Source: a gamma proteobacterium HdN1 (GTDB taxonomy: Bacteria; Pseudomonadota; Gammaproteobacteria; Pseudomonadales; Ketobacteraceae). From it: DNA of 64,000 nucleotides. Shown here one piece after another: positions 9,859 to 18,518 of the stretch; position 1 is the first letter of the stretch; each line of letters starts with the position of its first letter. A model generated the notes under the pieces. It had not been told where the DNA came from, made no database searches, and worked only from the letters and a program-made list of their open reading frames with translations. The translations under genes were made by a program, and so were the position numbers. The stretch covers positions 3,012,527 through 3,076,526 of the forward strand of contig FP929140.1 of assembly GCA_000198515.1 (NCBI GenBank), read 5' to 3'.

Positions 9859-11298
9859 GCCGTTTCCAGTGGAAATTGACTTCTCAACATACATGACGGT
9901 AGCGCCCGTAGTCGCGGGCGATTGCCGGCACCAAGGGGCTTTGCGGTAGATGCTCGAGCTTGGACATTCGCAGGTAGGCGATCGCGATGAAGTTTTCCGG
10001 GTCACGGAAACCTCGGGCGGCGGCTTTCGCCTTCTGCAACAGGCTGTTCATCGCCTCGACGTAGGCGTTGCTGCGCCCGTCGAGCATGCCGCGCACGACA
10101 CCGCCGAGATGTTCTTTCAAGGTGACCGCCAGGCGCTTGAACGGCTCGAGCCGCGAGCGTCGCGCCCAACTCATCCACTTCGTCAATGCGCCGAGGGCGA
10201 TCGCTTCGCTATTGCTGTCACGCGCCTCGCGGTAGACCAGCCGCAGGGCCTGCTTGAGTCGCCAGGCCCGCGCGCTCTTCAGATTCGAGCGCTGCAGCCA
10301 GTGCATCGCCTCGAACTGCGCGCGAGTCCAGCTCGCCGAGTCCTTGCGCATGCCCCACAGCAGTTGGCGAAGGGTCTTCTTGCCGTGCACGCCCACCGCC
10401 TCGCGGACCGCTTCTGCCGAGTTGCGCATCTCTTCGCGTCGCACCTCATCCATCGCCGCGTTGGCAAGCGCCACGACGTGAAAGCGGTCATAGCTGATCT
10501 GGGCGTTCGGCAGCGACTGCTCGATCCCCTTGGCGTACGCCGCGCTCATGTCGATGCAGGCGTGTTCGATGGCGGCCGGATCGCCGCCATGCACGCGCAT
10601 ATCCTCGGCGAAGGCCCCCAAGGTTTGATGGTCACGACCGGGGCAGGCAAACAGCAAGCGCTTGGCCGCCAGGTCATGCACCACGGTGATGTACTGGTGC
10701 CCACGCTTGACGCTGGTCTCGTCAATGCCCACGTGGCGCACGCCCGACATGTCGTCCTTGGCACGGGCCACCTCGACATAGTGGCGCACCCGCCGCCACA
10801 GCCGCTTTGGCGCAACCCGCATCTGATTGGCGGCCTGGGCTACCGGCAATTCCCGGCACAGCGACAGGCCCAGCGCCTCGAACAGCAACGTGAAGCCACT
10901 GCCCTCTCGTGCCCACGGCACCGGCAACTGCGTGGTCTTGCCGCAGCCCGAGCACTGCACGCGCGGCACCTCGGCATGCAACCACGCTTCGAACTGGAAG
11001 AAATCCAGGTGTCGCCAACTGCGGCGCACCCGGTCATGGATCAACTGATGCTCGACCCCGCACGCAGGGCAGGCTGCACGCTTGCCGGTGTGCTCAACCT
11101 CGAAGTCGATGCGCCGCTTGGCCGTGTTGAGCTCGACCTTGGCGACGTGCCAGGGCGGCTGCAGGCCAAGTGCGGTGGTGAAGAGGGCTTCGATCTGGTT
11201 GTTCATCAGTTGCGAGGTCGGCGTCAGTGTCGGGCGGTTGTACCACCGCAGGTCATGTATGTTGAGAAGTCAATTTCCACTGGAAACGGCTTAGAGCC
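9851..11298. mobile_element. ISL3-family insertion sequence (1448 bp)
   Basis: The element is bounded by 47-bp terminal inverted repeats that match perfectly (9851-9897 and 11252-11298; outermost bases GGCTCTAAGCCG) and by the 8-bp duplication ATACTCGC. It carries one transposase gene on the minus strand. It is noticeably more GC-rich than the surrounding rhs gene, a sign of foreign origin. Perfect ends and a perfect target copy suggest it has recently moved. It sits inside the CFI-box codons of the rhs gene. Confidence 0.95.
9884..11206 (-). CDS. ISL3 family transposase
   Basis: A 440-residue transposase. The N-terminus has a zinc-ribbon with CPACGVEH and a second Cys pair (CSGCGKT), then a helix-turn-helix region. 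The DDE catalytic core begins at HVGIDETSVKRGHQY, the second Asp is probably in ACIDMSAAYAKGIEQ with YDRFHVV after it, and the C-terminal Glu lies in NAYVEAMNSLLQKAK. Length and motifs match full-length ISL3 transposases, and its end overlaps the left inverted repeat, as is common in this family. It appears intact and could still catalyse movement. Confidence 0.95.
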   Translation of the reverse strand: MNNQIEALFTTALGLQPPWHVAKVELNTAKRRIDFEVEHTGKRAACPACGVEHQLIHDRVRRSWRHLDFFQFEAWLHAEVPRVQCSGCGKTTQLPVPWAREGSGFTLLFEALGLSLCRELPVAQAANQMRVAPKRLWRRVRHYVEVARAKDDMSGVRHVGIDETSVKRGHQYITVVHDLAAKRLLFACPGRDHQTLGAFAEDMRVHGGDPAAIEHACIDMSAAYAKGIEQSLPNAQISYDRFHVVALANAAMDEVRREEMRNSAEAVREAVGVHGKKTLRQLLWGMRKDSASWTRAQFEAMHWLQRSNLKSARAWRLKQALRLVYREARDSNSEAIALGALTKWMSWARRSRLEPFKRLAVTLKEHLGGVVRGMLDGRSNAYVEAMNSLLQKAKAAARGFRDPENFIAIAYLRMSKLEHLPQSPLVPAIARDYGRYRHVC

Positions 11299-11306
11299 AT
11301 ACTCGC
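11299..11306. repeat. 8-bp target-site duplication, right
   Basis: Exact copy of ATACTCGC, the sequence found at 9843-9850 on the other side of the insertion sequence. Confidence 0.95.
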
Positions 11307-12142
11307 CGCCACTAGCGAACTGGATGCAAGACAAGGAAGGCGTGAAGGCCGTTACCCGTACCTTGCTTCTCCCTGTGATTGCGGCTGCGTGGCTGATACA
11401 GGCGCCACTGTTAATGCAGCTTGGCGTGTTGGGTGGATTGTTGGGCTTGATACTGGCATGGAAGCACGTCCAAGCGGGAAATCTGCTGAGAAAAGCCCTG
11501 ATCTCCGTTGGCGTGATGCTGGGACTTGCTGCAGGAAATGCGTCGGCGGAGCAGATTTACTACGTTCATACCGACCATTTAAACACGCCGACGCTGGTTA
11601 CGGATTCGAATAAAACGGTGGTATGGGAAGGAGTGAGGAAACCGTTTGGTGAGATAGAGGAGATTGTTAACTCGGTACGCCAGCCGATTCGGTTTCCGGG
11701 GCAGTATTTTGATGGGGAGACGGGGCTAAGTTACAACTTGATGCGGGATTATGATGCGCGGGTGGGGCGGTATGTGCAGAGTGATCCGATTGGGTTGATG
11801 GGTGGGGTGAATTTATATGCTTATGCAAACAATAATCCGCAGTTATATATAGACACGTTTGGTTTGGCGCCAGCATGCACTCAGTGTGAATCCTTAGTTT
11901 CATATTGCAAAATTGGGCTTAATACAGGCGCTACTCTAGGGTGCGGAGGTGTTTGCACCCTCATGTGTAATGCAAACGTTTTATGTGTTGCGACATGCTC
12001 AGCGTCGTGCGCTGCGGCTGGGAGCGAAGGTGCTGGGCGTTTTTGCGATCAAGCGGGAGCAGGCTGTAAAGCTAATTGCGATAGAAATAACGGATGTGGG
12101 AATCCTATTCCCGTGCCAAGCCCCTTGCCTGAGTCTCCTTGA
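11307..12142 (+). pseudogene. Rhs/YD-repeat protein, 3' part with Cys-rich tip
   Basis: Continuation of the rhs gene after the IS. It begins with the end of the CFI-box (SPPLANWMQ), then two hydrophobic segments (LLLPVIAAAWLIQAPLLM and a signal-peptide-like stretch ending GNASA). The Rhs core then resumes with YYVHTDHLNTPTLVTD, FPGQYFDGETGLSYNLMRDY, DPIGLMGGVNLYAYANNN. After IDTFG a variable tip of about 90 residues follows, with 13 cysteines arranged as C-x2-C-x6-C and later Cys-Gly-rich turns, ending in a Pro-rich tail. The frame stays open into the IS end, where an ATG at 11255 could start a separate C-terminal protein. The stop is 19 bp before the next gene. Confidence 0.8.
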
Positions 12143-12161
12143 TGAGTATACGTAGGAATTT

Positions 12162-12593
12162 ATGATGAATGCTAAAGGCATAAAACTATATCACCGGTGT
12201 GGCTATATATATGTTTTGATATGTGCCTTAGCCGTAAGCATGCTTGCACTGTACCGTCTTGAATTGGGCAATGTAAACATGTTGTACCTATTTAGCGAAT
12301 CAATTTTATTGGTTGTGGCGTGCTTTTTTGAGGCGATAAAATCGGTAAAGTATGGTGTCACCAAAGGCGATAGTCCGAAAAAAAAATATAAGAGAATAGG
12401 TTTTACGGTAGCCCTAGCGACTGCGCTCCTAGTCAGTATTTTGACTTTGGTGGTTAAGTTGAATATGGTTTACATCTATTTTCCATTGTTTCTTATTGGT
12501 CTAACACAATCGGTGCTTGTATTTGCTTTGGAGGCTACGTTGAACAAAAAAATATACTTCTATAGTGGCGGGCTCTTGCTCTCTGATTTGTAG
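12162..12593 (+). CDS. Small membrane protein, candidate immunity protein for the Rhs tip
   Basis: A 143-residue protein with four hydrophobic segments (about residues 14-36, 41-62, 77-98, 102-123), short polar ends and a Lys-rich loop (KKKYKR). I recognise no family. A ribosome-binding site, TAGGAA, stands before ATG 12162. Its position directly behind the variable tip of an Rhs gene, its distinctly AT-rich composition and its small size are what is expected of a cognate immunity gene, and a membrane immunity protein would suggest a membrane-acting toxin. That role is inference from position. Confidence 0.6.
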   Translation: MMNAKGIKLYHRCGYIYVLICALAVSMLALYRLELGNVNMLYLFSESILLVVACFFEAIKSVKYGVTKGDSPKKKYKRIGFTVALATALLVSILTLVVKLNMVYIYFPLFLIGLTQSVLVFALEATLNKKIYFYSGGLLLSDL

Positions 12594-12613
12594 GTGAGCA
12601 ATTTTCCCCCATT

Positions 12614-12760
12614 TCAATCCAGTTTCCACCCCCTACTGTACAACGAACGAGGTGAATCAAATTAGCGACACAGTAAGCACCCATAACCAGCATCTTTCCA
12701 CTCCCATCACGACCACTGCTTGTGGCTGTAGCGCAAGATGCCGGTTTTAGGGTGCTTACG
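12614..12760. repeat. Structured ~150-bp repeat, copy B
   Basis: Direct copy of the element at 5329-5480. The palindrome arms are 12673-12696 and 12735-12759. Here the outer arms pair perfectly (GTAAGCACCC with GGGTGCTTAC), and one inner base (C in AAGATGCCGG) breaks a pair kept in copy A. It marks the right side of the rhs island, between the small membrane protein and the lytic transglycosylase gene. Confidence 0.85.
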
Positions 12761-12793
12761 CTCTTTTCGCTGTATATGGCATCAAATTCAGAA

Positions 12794-14128
12794 TTATTCT
12801 GAGTTGTGCCGAACACCCAAAGCACGAAAGACATCGGGCGACGGATAACCATCAGCAATCATCCCCAAGCTCTTCTGAAAGGCACGAATCGCAGCGCGGG
12901 TGCCTGAACCCGCAATACCATCAGGCACACCTGCGTCAAAGCCTTTTGCGTTGAGCGCCGCTTGCAGTGCTTTTACTTTGGCGTTCTCAAGGCGCGGTAA
13001 TGCCGGTGGCGTTTGCGTTAGCGCGGGCTTGCCTTGGATTCGATCACTAAGGTGGCCTACCGAGATTGCATAATATTCAGAGCGATTCCATTTCATGATT
13101 ACGTCGAAGTTGGAATACACCAGAAACGCGGGCCCTGTATGGCCAGAGGGTAGTAGGATAGAGCTTTGGCGATCAGAATCAGGGAGCGAGCGGCCATCTG
13201 CGAAGTGAACCTGCTGGCTGCGCCATGTGGCGAGCGATTTTTTTTGCATGGCGCTGGTTTGTGAGTAATCGAATCCGCTTGGCAAGGTCACTTCGTCGCC
13301 CCAGCGAGCGTCCCGCTGCCAGTTGATTTTTCGCAAATAGTTGGCGGCAGAGGTCATCGCATCGGGAACGCTTTTCCATAAGTCGATGCGCCCGTCTTGA
13401 TCACCATCCATGGCAAAGCTACGAAAGGTGGAAGGCATAAATTGCATATTGCCCATTGCACCCGCCCACGAGCCTTTTAACTGGTCTTTGGTAACCGCAC
13501 CCTGATCCATCATCTGCATTGCGTTGAGAAGTTCTGCGGCAAAAAAGCTGGAACGCCGCCCATCGCAGGCCAATGTTGTGAGCGAATCAATAATGGGCAT
13601 GCTCCCCATATAGGAGCCAAAATTGGTTTCTAGCCCCCAAAAGGCGACGAGAATTGAGCCGGGAATCCCGTATTGCGATTCCAGTGATTGAAATAGCTTT
13701 TGGTGTTGATCTAGTAATTTTTGGCCTTGCTGAACTCGGCTTTTAGTCACGTGACTATTTAGATAATTGCCGAAGGTTTCCGTATATTCCGGTTGGCGGC
13801 GATCCAACTCAATAACGCGCTCTATAAATTGTACTTCACCTAGTGCGTTAAGGATGGTTGAATCGCGTATGCCCTCATTGCGTGCGCGCTGCTGTAATTT
13901 TTCTACGCATACGTCGAATCCATCGTGGTGAATTTCTGCGGAAGGGGGTGGGGCGGGTGTGGTATTGGCTTGGGGCGGTGGTGTCGGTGCGGTTTGTGGC
14001 GGTTCTGAGGCGCAGGCGGTGAGCCATCCAGTGCTGGCCAGAAGCATTGTGGTATGAAATAAAGAAGCCTTGTTTGTGCCGCGATCCTTGCGTGTGTTTG
14101 GGTTTCCATAAGGTGCGCGGTGCGGCAT
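12794..14128 (-). CDS. Lytic murein transglycosylase (MltB family) lipoprotein
   Basis: A 444-residue periplasmic enzyme that cleaves peptidoglycan glycan strands, leaving 1,6-anhydro-muramic ends. The N-terminus has a lipobox, TGWLTAC near residues 33-39, so it is probably anchored by lipid, followed by a Pro/Thr-rich linker. GIPGSILVAFWGLETNFG contains the catalytic Glu, and GAMGNMQFMPSTF is the second MltB signature. A C-terminal peptidoglycan-binding domain (LQAALNAKGFDAGVPDG, then TRAAIRAFQKSLGM) completes it. The start at 14128 has TGGAG eight bases upstream. Confidence 0.9.
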   Translation of the reverse strand: MPHRAPYGNPNTRKDRGTNKASLFHTTMLLASTGWLTACASEPPQTAPTPPPQANTTPAPPPSAEIHHDGFDVCVEKLQQRARNEGIRDSTILNALGEVQFIERVIELDRRQPEYTETFGNYLNSHVTKSRVQQGQKLLDQHQKLFQSLESQYGIPGSILVAFWGLETNFGSYMGSMPIIDSLTTLACDGRRSSFFAAELLNAMQMMDQGAVTKDQLKGSWAGAMGNMQFMPSTFRSFAMDGDQDGRIDLWKSVPDAMTSAANYLRKINWQRDARWGDEVTLPSGFDYSQTSAMQKKSLATWRSQQVHFADGRSLPDSDRQSSILLPSGHTGPAFLVYSNFDVIMKWNRSEYYAISVGHLSDRIQGKPALTQTPPALPRLENAKVKALQAALNAKGFDAGVPDGIAGSGTRAAIRAFQKSLGMIADGYPSPDVFRALGVRHNSE

Positions 14129-14329
14129 TCGATGACTCCATTAGTCAAAAACGAGTAGGGTAAGTGTTTGTTATCGCACAGCAAGACGGTGAGATCATAC
14201 TATACTTAATCCAAGTGTTGAGTGCAGGCGGATGCCAGTCATTAAATTGTGGGGCATCAAAGGCGCGCTGCAGTGCTTGCGGGGCCTGAAAAATGAATTC
14301 AGAGAAATAAATTTCGAGAGAGGTGTATT

Positions 14330-14611
14330 TTGAGCGAAGACAAGCGTAAGCATGTGCGCACCAAGCTATTTGTGCAGTTCAAGTTGTTACATCCCGCCTT
14401 AGGTGAACGAACCATCTCGACCCGGGATATTTCGGACGAAGGCGTGTACCTGATCTTGGAAAATCCTGGCGGAGTGTTGCCTGTAGGCGCTCGAGTGCAG
14501 GGGCAAGCGCAGGGGGTGGAGGGGGCGCCAGTGATGGAAATGGAGGTGGTGCGGGTAGATGCTGCTGGGCTTGGCTTGCGGTTTGTAACGCCGGAACATG
14601 TGGGCCCGTGA
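14330..14611 (+). CDS. PilZ domain protein
   Basis: A 93-residue single PilZ domain, likely a cyclic-di-GMP receptor. Both binding motifs are present: RKHVR (RxxxR) near residue 6 and DISDEG (DxSxxG) near residue 33, followed by the beta-barrel with VEGAPVMEMEVVRVD and GLGLRFV. The start is TTG with GAGAGG just upstream. It stands alone, divergent from the transglycosylase gene and convergent with the YebC gene. The downstream target of its signalling cannot be inferred from this context. Confidence 0.9.
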   Translation: MSEDKRKHVRTKLFVQFKLLHPALGERTISTRDISDEGVYLILENPGGVLPVGARVQGQAQGVEGAPVMEMEVVRVDAAGLGLRFVTPEHVGP

Positions 14612-14642
14612 GCTTGACATGTTCCGGTGATTTAAGCTTTTT
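14591..14642 (+). terminator. Possible terminator after the PilZ gene
   Basis: A 10-bp perfect stem (CCGGAACATG at 14591-14600 with CATGTTCCGG at 14618-14627) and a 17-base loop is followed ten bases later by TTTTT. The left arm lies in the last codons of the PilZ gene. The gap between stem and T-run makes it a weak to moderate candidate. Confidence 0.4.
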
Positions 14643-14655
14643 CAGTTGGAGGGGA

Positions 14656-15360
14656 TCAGGCTAGCCCGACATAGACGTTCTGAACATCGTCGTCGGCATC
14701 AATTGCCTCTAGGAATGCCTCTACTTCGGCGTGTTCGTTTTCGTTGCTTACCGTAACAGGATTGTTTGCACGGTAGCCTAGCTTTGCGCTCAATACGCTA
14801 AAACCTTGTTCTGGTAGAGCACGGCTGACGGCGTCTAAATCCACCAAGTCCGTCAGGAACAGCGTTACGCCGTCTTCGTCGCCTGGCTCAAAGTCTTGTG
14901 CACCGGCTTCAATTGCGGCAACTTCTGGGTCGGCATCTGCGCGCTCTGCTTTGGCTTCAATCATGCCAAGGTGTTTGAAATCCCATGCGACGGAACCCGA
15001 CGTGCTCAACTGGCCCTTGCGGAACAGCATGCGAATGCTCTGCGCGGTGCGGTTGTTGTTGTCGGTCAGGCATTCGACAATGACCGGTACGCGGTGGGGG
15101 GCAAAGCCTTCGTAGGTGACCAGTTCATACTGGATGTGTTCATCTAGCAGCCCCGCGCCTTTTTTGATGGCGCGCTCCAATGTTTCGCGTGGCATGGAGG
15201 CTTTTTTGGCAGCGTCAACGGCCATCCGCAGGCGAGGGTTCATGTCTGGGTCGGGGCCACCACGTGCGGCCACCATGATTTCCTTGGCCAGTTTGGTGAA
15301 TACGCGCCCTTTAGCAGCGGCGGCTGCGGCTTTGCCCTTGGCTTTCCACTGTGCACCCAT
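14656..15360 (-). CDS. YebC/PmpR family transcriptional regulator
   Basis: A 234-residue YebC-family protein. The short N-terminus [12 protein letters not shown], then [20 protein letters not shown] and [15 protein letters not shown], matches the PmpR-like subgroup known from Pseudomonas rather than the longer E. coli YebC start. The middle has [19 protein letters not shown] and the acidic C-terminus ends [12 protein letters not shown]. Members bind DNA and some have been linked to ribosome-associated translation control; PmpR was described as a quorum-sensing regulator. GAGAGAACC before the ATG serves as ribosome-binding site. It is followed 61 bp upstream on the same strand by the RIO kinase gene's end. 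Confidence 0.9.
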   Translation of the reverse strand: MGAQWKAKGKAAAAAAKGRVFTKLAKEIMVAARGGPDPDMNPRLRMAVDAAKKASMPRETLERAIKKGAGLLDEHIQYELVTYEGFAPHRVPVIVECLTDNNNRTAQSIRMLFRKGQLSTSGSVAWDFKHLGMIEAKAERADADPEVAAIEAGAQDFEPGDEDGVTLFLTDLVDLDAVSRALPEQGFSVLSAKLGYRANNPVTVSNENEHAEVEAFLEAIDADDDVQNVYVGLA

Positions 15361-15421
15361 GAAGGTTCTCTCTTGTTGCGGTTTGATGGTGATGAAATGG
15401 TGCTTGCTCGTTGCACCCGCG

Positions 15422-16270
15422 CTAGTCTTCTTCTTGAAGTCGCGCTAGGCGTTCAAATTCTTCTTTGAGTGCATGGTCGATGACACTCATTAAATCCTTG
15501 ATGTCTACAGGTGCTTCCTCTTCGTGCGCGACGCCGGAGAGTTCGGCGTCGGGGGTGAGTTCACCTGCGGCGTAGCGCTGCCAGATTTCCTTGCCGTAGC
15601 GTGTTTGCAGTAATTCCGGCGCAAATTTGCCGAATAAATTGGCCATGTTTTGCACGTCGCGTTCCAGCATTTTTGCGGCGCTATTATTGCCTGCGGCGTT
15701 CACGGCCTGCGGCAGATCAATGACGACGGGGCCGTTGGCATCCATCAGTACGTTGAACTCGGATAAGTCACCGTGAACAAGCCCTGCGCACAGCATTCTC
15801 ACAATTTCACGGAGCATTTGCGCATGGTATTTGCGTGCCTGTTCAGGGCTGAAGGCCACGTCGTGGAGGCGCGGTGCCGGCGAGCCGGATTCATCGTGAA
15901 TGAGTTCCATCAGCAGAACTCCGTCCACGAACATATAGGGTTTGGGCACTCGAACGCCCGCTGCAGCGAGTTTGTAGAGCGCTTGAACTTCGGCGTTGAG
16001 CCAAGCGCTTTCGGCCTCTTTTTGACCGAAGCGGGTGCGCTTTGCCATCGCGCGCGACTGGCGGCTGCCGCGCACTTTGCGGCCTTCCTGATAGGTGGCC
16101 GCTTGTTTGAAGCTGCGCTGGGTGGCTTCTTTATAGACCTTCGCGCAGCGAATGTCGCGCCCGCAGCGAACTACAAAGACTTGCGCCTCTTTGCCGCTTT
16201 TCAGCTGAGAGAGCACCTCGTCAATCATGCCGTCGTCGAGCAATGCCTGCAGGCGGGGTGGAATCTTCAT
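15422..16270 (-). CDS. RIO1-like atypical serine protein kinase
   Basis: A 282-residue RIO-family kinase of the type found in Pseudomonas and relatives. CAKVYK carries the ATP-binding Lys, [13 protein letters not shown] is the catalytic loop with Asp and Asn, and VVIDLPQAV is the metal-binding loop, DLPQ replacing the usual DFG. The N-terminal GKEAQVFVV is the nucleotide loop. An acidic C-terminal tail ([10 protein letters not shown], ending QEED) extends beyond the domain. AGGGA stands before the ATG. Bacterial RIO kinases have poorly known targets; it lies just upstream of the YebC gene on the same strand. Confidence 0.9.
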   Translation of the reverse strand: MKIPPRLQALLDDGMIDEVLSQLKSGKEAQVFVVRCGRDIRCAKVYKEATQRSFKQAATYQEGRKVRGSRQSRAMAKRTRFGQKEAESAWLNAEVQALYKLAAAGVRVPKPYMFVDGVLLMELIHDESGSPAPRLHDVAFSPEQARKYHAQMLREIVRMLCAGLVHGDLSEFNVLMDANGPVVIDLPQAVNAAGNNSAAKMLERDVQNMANLFGKFAPELLQTRYGKEIWQRYAAGELTPDAELSGVAHEEEAPVDIKDLMSVIDHALKEEFERLARLQEED

Positions 16271-16425
16271 GGTTTCCCTATCAAATGGACTGGCTCGGTA
16301 GGATACCGCCCGCCGAGCGTATTGACAAATCTGGGAAAGATTCTGGGGGATGAATTTTTCAGATCCAGCTCTTATCTACCTCTTCTAGGATAGAGTGCCC
16401 CTGTGGGAGCGGGCGCTTGTTGTGT

Positions 16426-17949
16426 TCATCCCGCCCGTTCGACGACGATGGCGTCGAGCAGCTCGCTGAGTTTTGCGCCTTCTGCCTCGGCATCTTCCAT
16501 GCTTTGAATGATTTGCTGTTTGATGCTGGGGTCACGCCGCCAGTCGTCGTTGTGTAGCGCTACAGCGCGTTGCACGGCTGCGTGTAATTGTTTGTGGGGT
16601 GTCTCTAATAAGCCATAGGAGCGGGTGTGACCGTAGGCTTGCTGGCCTTCGTTTGAGTGGTACCACTGGCCAAAGCTACAGTCGCGAGGGCCAGTTCCCA
16701 CTGCCTTCAGTGAAGCCGTTTTGTCTTGGCTAGCGTTGAGACTAATATATCCGTGTTGTACATAAATGATGTGCGCGAACTTGATCTGTAGGCTGTTGAG
16801 CTGATTTTTTGCGTGTTCCGCTGTTGCCATAGTCTGCTGGGAGTCTTCTGCAAATTGACTGAACTGGGCGCTAAATCCGCTCGCCTGATGGCTGATGTTG
16901 CGCGTCAGATCCGTGGCTTCGCTCGCTTCCTGCGTCATGCCTGAAACCGTTTTGTTGAAGCTCTCCAGCGTGTTTCTGACTTCTGCCGCTGCCTGCATGG
17001 TGCGCTGAGAAAGCGCCTTGACCTCATCTGCTACTACCGCAAATCCACGCCCTTGTTCGCCTGCGCGTGCAGCTTCGATGGCTGCGTTCAAGGCGAGCAA
17101 GTTGGTCTGCTCGGCAATTTCGGTGATGATTTCCAGCGATTTCTGCACTTTTTCGCTGTCTTGGCCGAGCTGACGCACCACATCGGCGACGCGATCGGTG
17201 ACCACGCTTACATGACTGAGCGCAGCCACCATTTCCTGAACCACCTGCTGATTGCTGGAGGCAGATTCCCCGGTGCGGATGGCGATGCGCTCTAGGTCGC
17301 GTACTTGGTTGCTGATGGCTTTCAAATCTTCCTGTGTTTTGTTGAGGCCGTGAACAAGGTGGCCTACGTTGATGGAGTGGAGCTTGGAATGCAGCTCGTT
17401 TCCGGCCACAAGCTGCTCATTTTTTCCCATTTCTGTAATGGATTCATTCACGAACTGCAAAGATTTGAACAGCATACCGGGCATGCCTTTGCTAAGGGCA
17501 AAGCGGTCAAATTGTTTGTTGCGCGCGTAATTGAAACAGGTAGTCACTTCCTTAAAATAGCTTTCTGCGTAGTCGAGAAAATCATTGATTTCCCACGCAA
17601 CCTTGCCGATACCACCCATTCTTGGCACATTGGTAATTCGGTAGTAAAAAGCACCTTGGTTCGCAAGCCGCAGCGCGCCGTATACTTGCTCCATTGTGTT
17701 CGCGACCTTTCTTGCGCTGTAAAAGAAATATCCGAGCGGTCCACAAAGCAATAGCGGAAGGGCAAGCCAGCTCCATCGCCATGGGGTTTCCGTGTTATAA
17801 AATCCGATGGCGGAAAAAATCACACCTATGAGCATTATGCTGCCCGCGAACAAAATGGCCTGTACCATCAGAAATGGAAAACCGGCGCTTCGTCCATTGG
17901 TTTGAGGTTTGAAATAGTCGTTTCGATAGTGTTCTTTAATGCCGTTCAT
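16426..17949 (-). CDS. Methyl-accepting chemotaxis protein with C-terminal CZB domain
   Basis: A 507-residue chemoreceptor. Two membrane segments lie near residues 27-48 and 57-74 with almost no periplasmic part, so the signal is sensed inside the cell. The signalling hairpin tip is [20 protein letters not shown], followed by [17 protein letters not shown]. The C-terminal CZB domain has CSFGQWYH and conserved His residues expected to bind zinc. Its start overlaps the stop of the upstream PAS gene by 4 bp, so the two are translationally coupled and probably form one receptor, equivalent to a split Aer. Confidence 0.9.
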   Translation of the reverse strand: MNGIKEHYRNDYFKPQTNGRSAGFPFLMVQAILFAGSIMLIGVIFSAIGFYNTETPWRWSWLALPLLLCGPLGYFFYSARKVANTMEQVYGALRLANQGAFYYRITNVPRMGGIGKVAWEINDFLDYAESYFKEVTTCFNYARNKQFDRFALSKGMPGMLFKSLQFVNESITEMGKNEQLVAGNELHSKLHSINVGHLVHGLNKTQEDLKAISNQVRDLERIAIRTGESASSNQQVVQEMVAALSHVSVVTDRVADVVRQLGQDSEKVQKSLEIITEIAEQTNLLALNAAIEAARAGEQGRGFAVVADEVKALSQRTMQAAAEVRNTLESFNKTVSGMTQEASEATDLTRNISHQASGFSAQFSQFAEDSQQTMATAEHAKNQLNSLQIKFAHIIYVQHGYISLNASQDKTASLKAVGTGPRDCSFGQWYHSNEGQQAYGHTRSYGLLETPHKQLHAAVQRAVALHNDDWRRDPSIKQQIIQSMEDAEAEGAKLSELLDAIVVERAG

Positions 17950-18488
17950 AGATAGCCATCTCCTTTCATAAGCGAGCAGATGAAATCATTGTAATCTCTC
18001 ATCTGCTGGTCTTTGAGAATCTGTTGTACATAAGCAACGGAGTGTACGAGCGCCTGTTTTGGGGAATGCTGTGCTTCGATTTCACACATTTTTCGGTAGA
18101 TCGGCGTAACCGTTTCAATTGAAGCGCGAGAAGGTTTGCGCCGAACAGAGTAGTAACCGGTGACTTTGTCGTTCAAGTCGTAGTCGTGTGTGATGTTCGC
18201 CAGCACCCAGTAGAACCCGCCGTCTTTGCAGATGTTTTTTACGTAGGCGAACGATTCTTTTCCCTGCTGTAAATCGTCCCACAACATTTTAAATAAGCCG
18301 CGCGGCATATCCGGGTGGCGAATCACGTTATGTTGCTTGCCGAGCAGTTCCGGCTCGGAAAGCTGGGAAATTTTCATAAAAGTGCGGTTGGCATAGATGA
18401 TCTTGCCGGTCGTGTCGGTTTTGCTGATGATCAGGTCATCTTCGCCAAGCACGGTTTCCCGCGAGGTGGGCGCTACTTTGAGCTTCAT
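17946..18488 (-). CDS. Aer-like PAS sensor protein
   Basis: A 180-residue cytoplasmic protein with one PAS domain of the Aer type: [21 protein letters not shown], then [37 protein letters not shown] and [10 protein letters not shown]. Aer PAS domains bind FAD and report redox or energy state. Here the domain is encoded alone, overlapping by ATGA with the chemoreceptor gene behind it, so it probably supplies the input for that receptor. The C-terminal tail after residue 125 is helical and has no recognised domain. Confidence 0.85.
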   Translation of the reverse strand: MKLKVAPTSRETVLGEDDLIISKTDTTGKIIYANRTFMKISQLSEPELLGKQHNVIRHPDMPRGLFKMLWDDLQQGKESFAYVKNICKDGGFYWVLANITHDYDLNDKVTGYYSVRRKPSRASIETVTPIYRKMCEIEAQHSPKQALVHSVAYVQQILKDQQMRDYNDFICSLMKGDGYL

Positions 18489-18518
18489 TCGTTATTTGCT
18501 CCTTGATGGAAAAGAATT

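Noticed and set aside
9950-11254. Long open frame on the plus strand through the insertion sequence, continuous with the rhs C-terminus
   Set aside because: It runs antisense to a clear ISL3 transposase and has no family features; it stays open because the GC-rich transposase codons avoid stops in that frame. Only the part after the IS end is real rhs sequence.
16390-16425. REP-like sequence (CCTGTGGGAGCGGGC) near the chemoreceptor gene
   Set aside because: It resembles Pseudomonas REP heads, but only one partial copy is seen and no proper stem-loop pair could be formed.
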